Below are positions 24,132 through 27,029 of a stretch of 27,029 nucleotides of DNA, in pieces. Source of the DNA: a virus. Position 1 is the stretch's first letter. Every line of letters starts with the position of its first letter. The notes beneath the pieces were generated by a model. The model was not told where the DNA came from. It saw nothing but the letters and a program-made list of their open reading frames with translations, and did not search any database. The DNA is taken from positions 1 to 27,029 of IMG/VR virus record IMGVR_UViG_3300042691_019008; one strand, given 5' to 3'. A program made the position numbers and the translations under genes.

Positions 24132-25171
24132 TGTTGTATAAAATAAAAATATCGCCAGAATCACTTTCAGATATAATCAAATATGTTGATTATAATGGAA
24201 AGCAAGTTGGTGTTTATGATTCTATTAATGAGGTTTTAACAGGAGGTACAACTTCATTTAATGTCCCTATTTTGTTAAAGCAAAATTATGTTGACTTTGG
24301 ATATTTTTCTGAATTTGATGGTGCAATCCTACAAAAAGAAACTGTTTTGAATTTTGTATTTAGTGCATTAACTGAATACAATTATATTGTCTATAATACA
24401 TCAAATGCGAAAAACACTTTTACAAAGGATTCAAATTATGTTATTGATTGGGGGGATGGATTGGTTGAAGATTTTGTTGATAATCCAATAACCCATACAT
24501 ATTCGAATAATTCGCCTGACAACCCAATAATATATTATACTATAACAATAAAACAAATAAATAATTTTGGCACTAATATTATAACAAAAAATATAGTAAC
24601 TCCATTTGATTCAACTAAAACAAGTGATGACCCAAATGGGAATGCTGAATTTATTCCAAGTGGAGGTCCGTGGAAAGACACACCATTGAATTATGACTAC
24701 ATTTTTAGTGGGGATAGTGCGCCAATAGAGGATTATATTAATAGCACTCATATGATAATAAGTGGCTATACTTATTCAAAATTAAAGGATTTGGCAACAT
24801 ATGGTGTTAATCCATATCCGGTTGGTAAACCTGTATACAAAGACAATGTTTTATTTGGTCAGATTGATAGTAAAAACGATGAATATACTGGATATACGAT
24901 ACAAGACATTGTTTATGTTGACTATAAGATTGGTTTGACAACATTTAATGTTGAAACAAGTGGTTTGACTTCAAACACAACAATATTAAGTGCAATAACA
25001 AAAGAAGATGTCCTATTAAAATCTGTGGCAAATACCCAAATATATTCTAATGTTTTCATTGAGAGGGGTAAATTTTCAGGGTATGAGAAAGTTCTTAGAC
25101 TTGGAGAGGTTAAAACTATAGAAGATTTAGAAAATTATGGATATGGGTTCTTCAATTTGGAAAATAAATAA
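24131..25171 (+). CDS. Structural protein with PKD-like domain, 346 aa
   Basis: Exact role unknown. Residues about 100-150 read VIDWGDGLVEDF, then NPITHTYSN and later YYTITIKQINN. This WGDG ... HTY pattern with a following strand is the hallmark of PKD (Ig-like beta sandwich) domains, frequent in surface and adhesion proteins of Bacteroidetes and in phage tail proteins. The rest has Gly/Asn/Ser-rich beta-type sequence, including repeated Gly-Tyr-Thr-Tyr-like strands around residue 215. No signal peptide or membrane segment. Its ATG overlaps the preceding stop by one base. A tail-surface or host-contact role is plausible from the PKD domain and the locus, but unproven. Confidence 0.7.
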   Translation: MLYKIKISPESLSDIIKYVDYNGKQVGVYDSINEVLTGGTTSFNVPILLKQNYVDFGYFSEFDGAILQKETVLNFVFSALTEYNYIVYNTSNAKNTFTKDSNYVIDWGDGLVEDFVDNPITHTYSNNSPDNPIIYYTITIKQINNFGTNIITKNIVTPFDSTKTSDDPNGNAEFIPSGGPWKDTPLNYDYIFSGDSAPIEDYINSTHMIISGYTYSKLKDLATYGVNPYPVGKPVYKDNVLFGQIDSKNDEYTGYTIQDIVYVDYKIGLTTFNVETSGLTSNTTILSAITKEDVLLKSVANTQIYSNVFIERGKFSGYEKVLRLGEVKTIEDLENYGYGFFNLENK

Positions 25172-25205
25172 AGAAATAAACTATTTATAAAATAAATAAA
25201 ATATT

Positions 25206-26099
25206 ATGGCAATTGGAGTATATGGTACAGTTAGACCTAGTGATGTTAGCCCCGAAGATGTAGAAATTATTATGATATATTCACCATCAAGAAATCAGAC
25301 AGAAAGTATTGTTCAAAAGAAGTTATCTGCAACAACACTCCTAAAACCATATTTTGATGATGTGAACACACAAGAATTGCTTGGGGGTTTATATAATTTA
25401 ACATTACCAGCGGCAGAATTTACTTCAATTGGTTTTTATACTTTATATTTAAGACCAGCGCAAATTAGGACAAAAATAAGTGATTGTGGCGTATTAAGTG
25501 CATTACCTAATGTTAAAGGAATTGTAATTAATTTAGATGAAGTTCCAGATGATTTTAGGAACAAGTTTGAAACAGCACAAGAATTAGTTGGGTATAGAGT
25601 TGAATATTTAAATAATGGCAAAAAAGTTCCTAATTTCTTTAGAGTTATAACATCTTCTTTCTTTTGTGAGCCAATTGTTACTAATGAAACAAATACTTCA
25701 CAAAAATCAATTAGATATAGGTATGTGGAAAACAATACGAATTTAGTGTTTTTAACATTATCACCAAGCAACTCGCCATCCAACAAAACAAACGCAGTTC
25801 CATTTATAGGTCAACCAGGGCAAAGTATTGTTATTACAAATACATATTTTAATCCAACAACATTAGAAGTTGAGATTGCCGAACACGATATATCAACATT
25901 AGCTATTGGTATATTTGGAAACCAAACTAAATCAATTGAGGATGGTATTTATACCATTTATGATAGTGAGAATAATATATATAAACAATATAATTTATTT
26001 GAAGTTAGGAATCAATTTAATGAATTGCTATATGAAGTTAGAGAAGACCGTGGTGATGATATTGATATAAGTAAAAACTTTGATAACATAATAGAATAA
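25206..26099 (+). CDS. Structural-type protein, 297 aa, unknown
   Basis: Unrecognised. The protein starts MAIGVYGTVRPSDVSPEDVEIIMIYSPSR, a short start followed by an apparently folded alpha/beta region that includes FYTLYLRPAQIRTKISDCG (about 78-96). Conserved-looking Gly/Pro turns such as FIGQPGQSIVI follow near residue 200. No signal peptide or membrane segment. It is separated from the PKD-domain gene by 34 nt containing an A-rich leader and an imperfect octamer (TATAAAAT at 25186-25193), the largest gap of this block. Its stop codon overlaps the next ATG (TAATG). The context makes a baseplate-peripheral or neck protein likely. Confidence 0.65.
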   Translation: MAIGVYGTVRPSDVSPEDVEIIMIYSPSRNQTESIVQKKLSATTLLKPYFDDVNTQELLGGLYNLTLPAAEFTSIGFYTLYLRPAQIRTKISDCGVLSALPNVKGIVINLDEVPDDFRNKFETAQELVGYRVEYLNNGKKVPNFFRVITSSFFCEPIVTNETNTSQKSIRYRYVENNTNLVFLTLSPSNSPSNKTNAVPFIGQPGQSIVITNTYFNPTTLEVEIAEHDISTLAIGIFGNQTKSIEDGIYTIYDSENNIYKQYNLFEVRNQFNELLYEVREDRGDDIDISKNFDNIIE

Positions 26100-27029
26100 T
26101 GCCAATAATTTATATTAAAAGAAGTCCAGGTAGTGGAATTGGAGTATTTGATAATTTGGTTGGATACCAACTTGTTCAAGGTGGGGGGTTGACATTTGGT
26201 AACTTTGAGTTCACCCCAAGTCTAACAGAGAAAGTAACACCAAGTTTCTATACAAATATTTTTGATAGACCAATAAATCTTTTGGATTTGGGGGTTAGTG
26301 ATGTTTTAGATATTAGAGATTCCATAGCCAAAGAACTAAATGTGATTCCTAATTATGATATATCACAAGTATTTAATTTTTCATTATATGGTTCTTTATC
26401 AAAGAGGATTTCAGTTTCGATAACTAAAATAATAAATTACTTCCCTGCTTCAATAGATGTTAGCATATACAAAGATGATTTAACAACAGGTTTCACAGCC
26501 ACCAATATTGTTTATGATATAAATACAAATGATACAACATTTGATATTGATGTTTCAAGAATAAAAAATCCATTTGGGATTGATTTCACAAAAAATTCGC
26601 CAATAAATGTTTCTACAAGTGAGATTGGGGTTAGTGAATATAGGGATTTAACAACATATTTTAAAGATTATGTTTTAGATGTTAATGATATTCAATATCC
26701 AATAATCTTTTTAACCCCAACAGATAGCCTAACATCAGGCACGTTAAAAATAACTGTATCTGGCAATTCATTTCCAGATCAGGTTAATATTGCTAATTCT
26801 TTTATTATTAGACCAAGTAATTTCTTATATGATTTAATTATTAAAAGTAATTTAGATGAGGTAGAACAATTTATTTTAAATACGTTATCTAATCCAAAAT
26901 ATACAGTTACTTTTCAAGTCCCCGAAGAAAAAGAAAATGGTGAATTTGTTATTGCTGACAATAGTTTAACTTGGCCATTAGATGGTTCTTGGAATTTAGA
27001 TATAACAACAGAGAACTTTGATAATTATC
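26099..27029 (+). CDS. Structural-type protein, 3'-partial
   Basis: An open frame from the ATG at 26099, overlapping the preceding stop by one base, runs without a stop to the window end: 310 codons and one base. The translation starts MPIIYIKRSPGSGIGVFDNL and continues with beta-type, Asn/Ser/Thr-rich sequence (for example FNFSLYGSLSKRISVSI and PADSLTSG-like turns near TPTDSLTSGTLKI). The segment TSGTLKITVSGNSFPDQVNI looks like an Ig-like strand pair. No family recognised. It continues the coupled series of virion-type genes; the C-terminal end is outside the window. Confidence 0.75.
   Translation, partial: MPIIYIKRSPGSGIGVFDNLVGYQLVQGGGLTFGNFEFTPSLTEKVTPSFYTNIFDRPINLLDLGVSDVLDIRDSIAKELNVIPNYDISQVFNFSLYGSLSKRISVSITKIINYFPASIDVSIYKDDLTTGFTATNIVYDINTNDTTFDIDVSRIKNPFGIDFTKNSPINVSTSEIGVSEYRDLTTYFKDYVLDVNDIQYPIIFLTPTDSLTSGTLKITVSGNSFPDQVNIANSFIIRPSNFLYDLIIKSNLDEVEQFILNTLSNPKYTVTFQVPEEKENGEFVIADNSLTWPLDGSWNLDITTENFDNY

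Noticed and set aside
1-27029. tRNA genes, CRISPR arrays, integrase, insertion sequences
   Set aside because: Gaps between genes are all under 90 bp apart from the islet at 14494-14576, and none holds a cloverleaf, repeat array or terminal inverted repeats.

Overview
The window is about 27 kb of AT-rich, very densely coding DNA from a tailed phage with a contractile, T4-like tail. It carries T4-type replication and recombination genes (gp32-like SSB, UvsX, FEN/RNase H, gp41-like helicase), a class I ribonucleotide reductase (NrdB then NrdA) and T4-type baseplate wedge genes (gp25, gp6). No integrase, repressor, rRNA, tRNA or CRISPR array is visible, which fits a lytic myovirus. The host is probably a member of Bacteroidetes (Flavobacteriia-like). 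Almost every start codon follows an A-rich leader without a Shine-Dalgarno sequence, and a TAnnTTTG -7 type promoter lies upstream of the only minus-strand gene. The host assignment is inference.

Layout: (1) 2-4495, the 3' part of a giant virion protein with a baseplate-hub-like module and a possible wall-hydrolase-like region. (2) 4538-5474, a 71-aa protein and a proline-rich acidic coiled-coil protein of unknown role, closed by a strong terminator. (3) 5555-10353, the replication/recombination cassette: SSB, UvsX, 5'-3' exonuclease, an unknown 151-aa protein and the replicative helicase. A long imperfect hairpin lies in the uvsX leader. (4) 10429-14172, nrdB and nrdA; nrdA is interrupted by a 375-aa LAGLIDADG intein placed directly before the catalytic thiyl-radical cysteine. 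(5) 14233-14493, a lone minus-strand small gene sharing a bidirectional terminator with nrdA. (6) 14577-27029, baseplate wedge genes 25 and 6, then a 1572-aa giant protein with an internal membrane-like segment and five further structural-type genes of unknown function. One of these has a PKD-like domain, and the last runs off the window.

The central genes form a coherent DNA-synthesis unit: RNR supplies dNTPs, the helicase opens the fork, the FEN nuclease removes primers, and SSB with UvsX handles ssDNA and recombination. This unit lies between two blocks of tail/baseplate genes. T4-like late-promoter octamers (TATAAATA) before gene 25 and before the 1572-aa gene suggest separate late transcription of the structural block. 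The most interesting features are the intein at the RNR radical cysteine with a non-canonical penultimate residue, an RNR lacking an ATP-cone in both subunits, the uvsX leader hairpin, the membrane-like segment in a baseplate-locus giant protein, and an excess of six-G runs on the coding strand.
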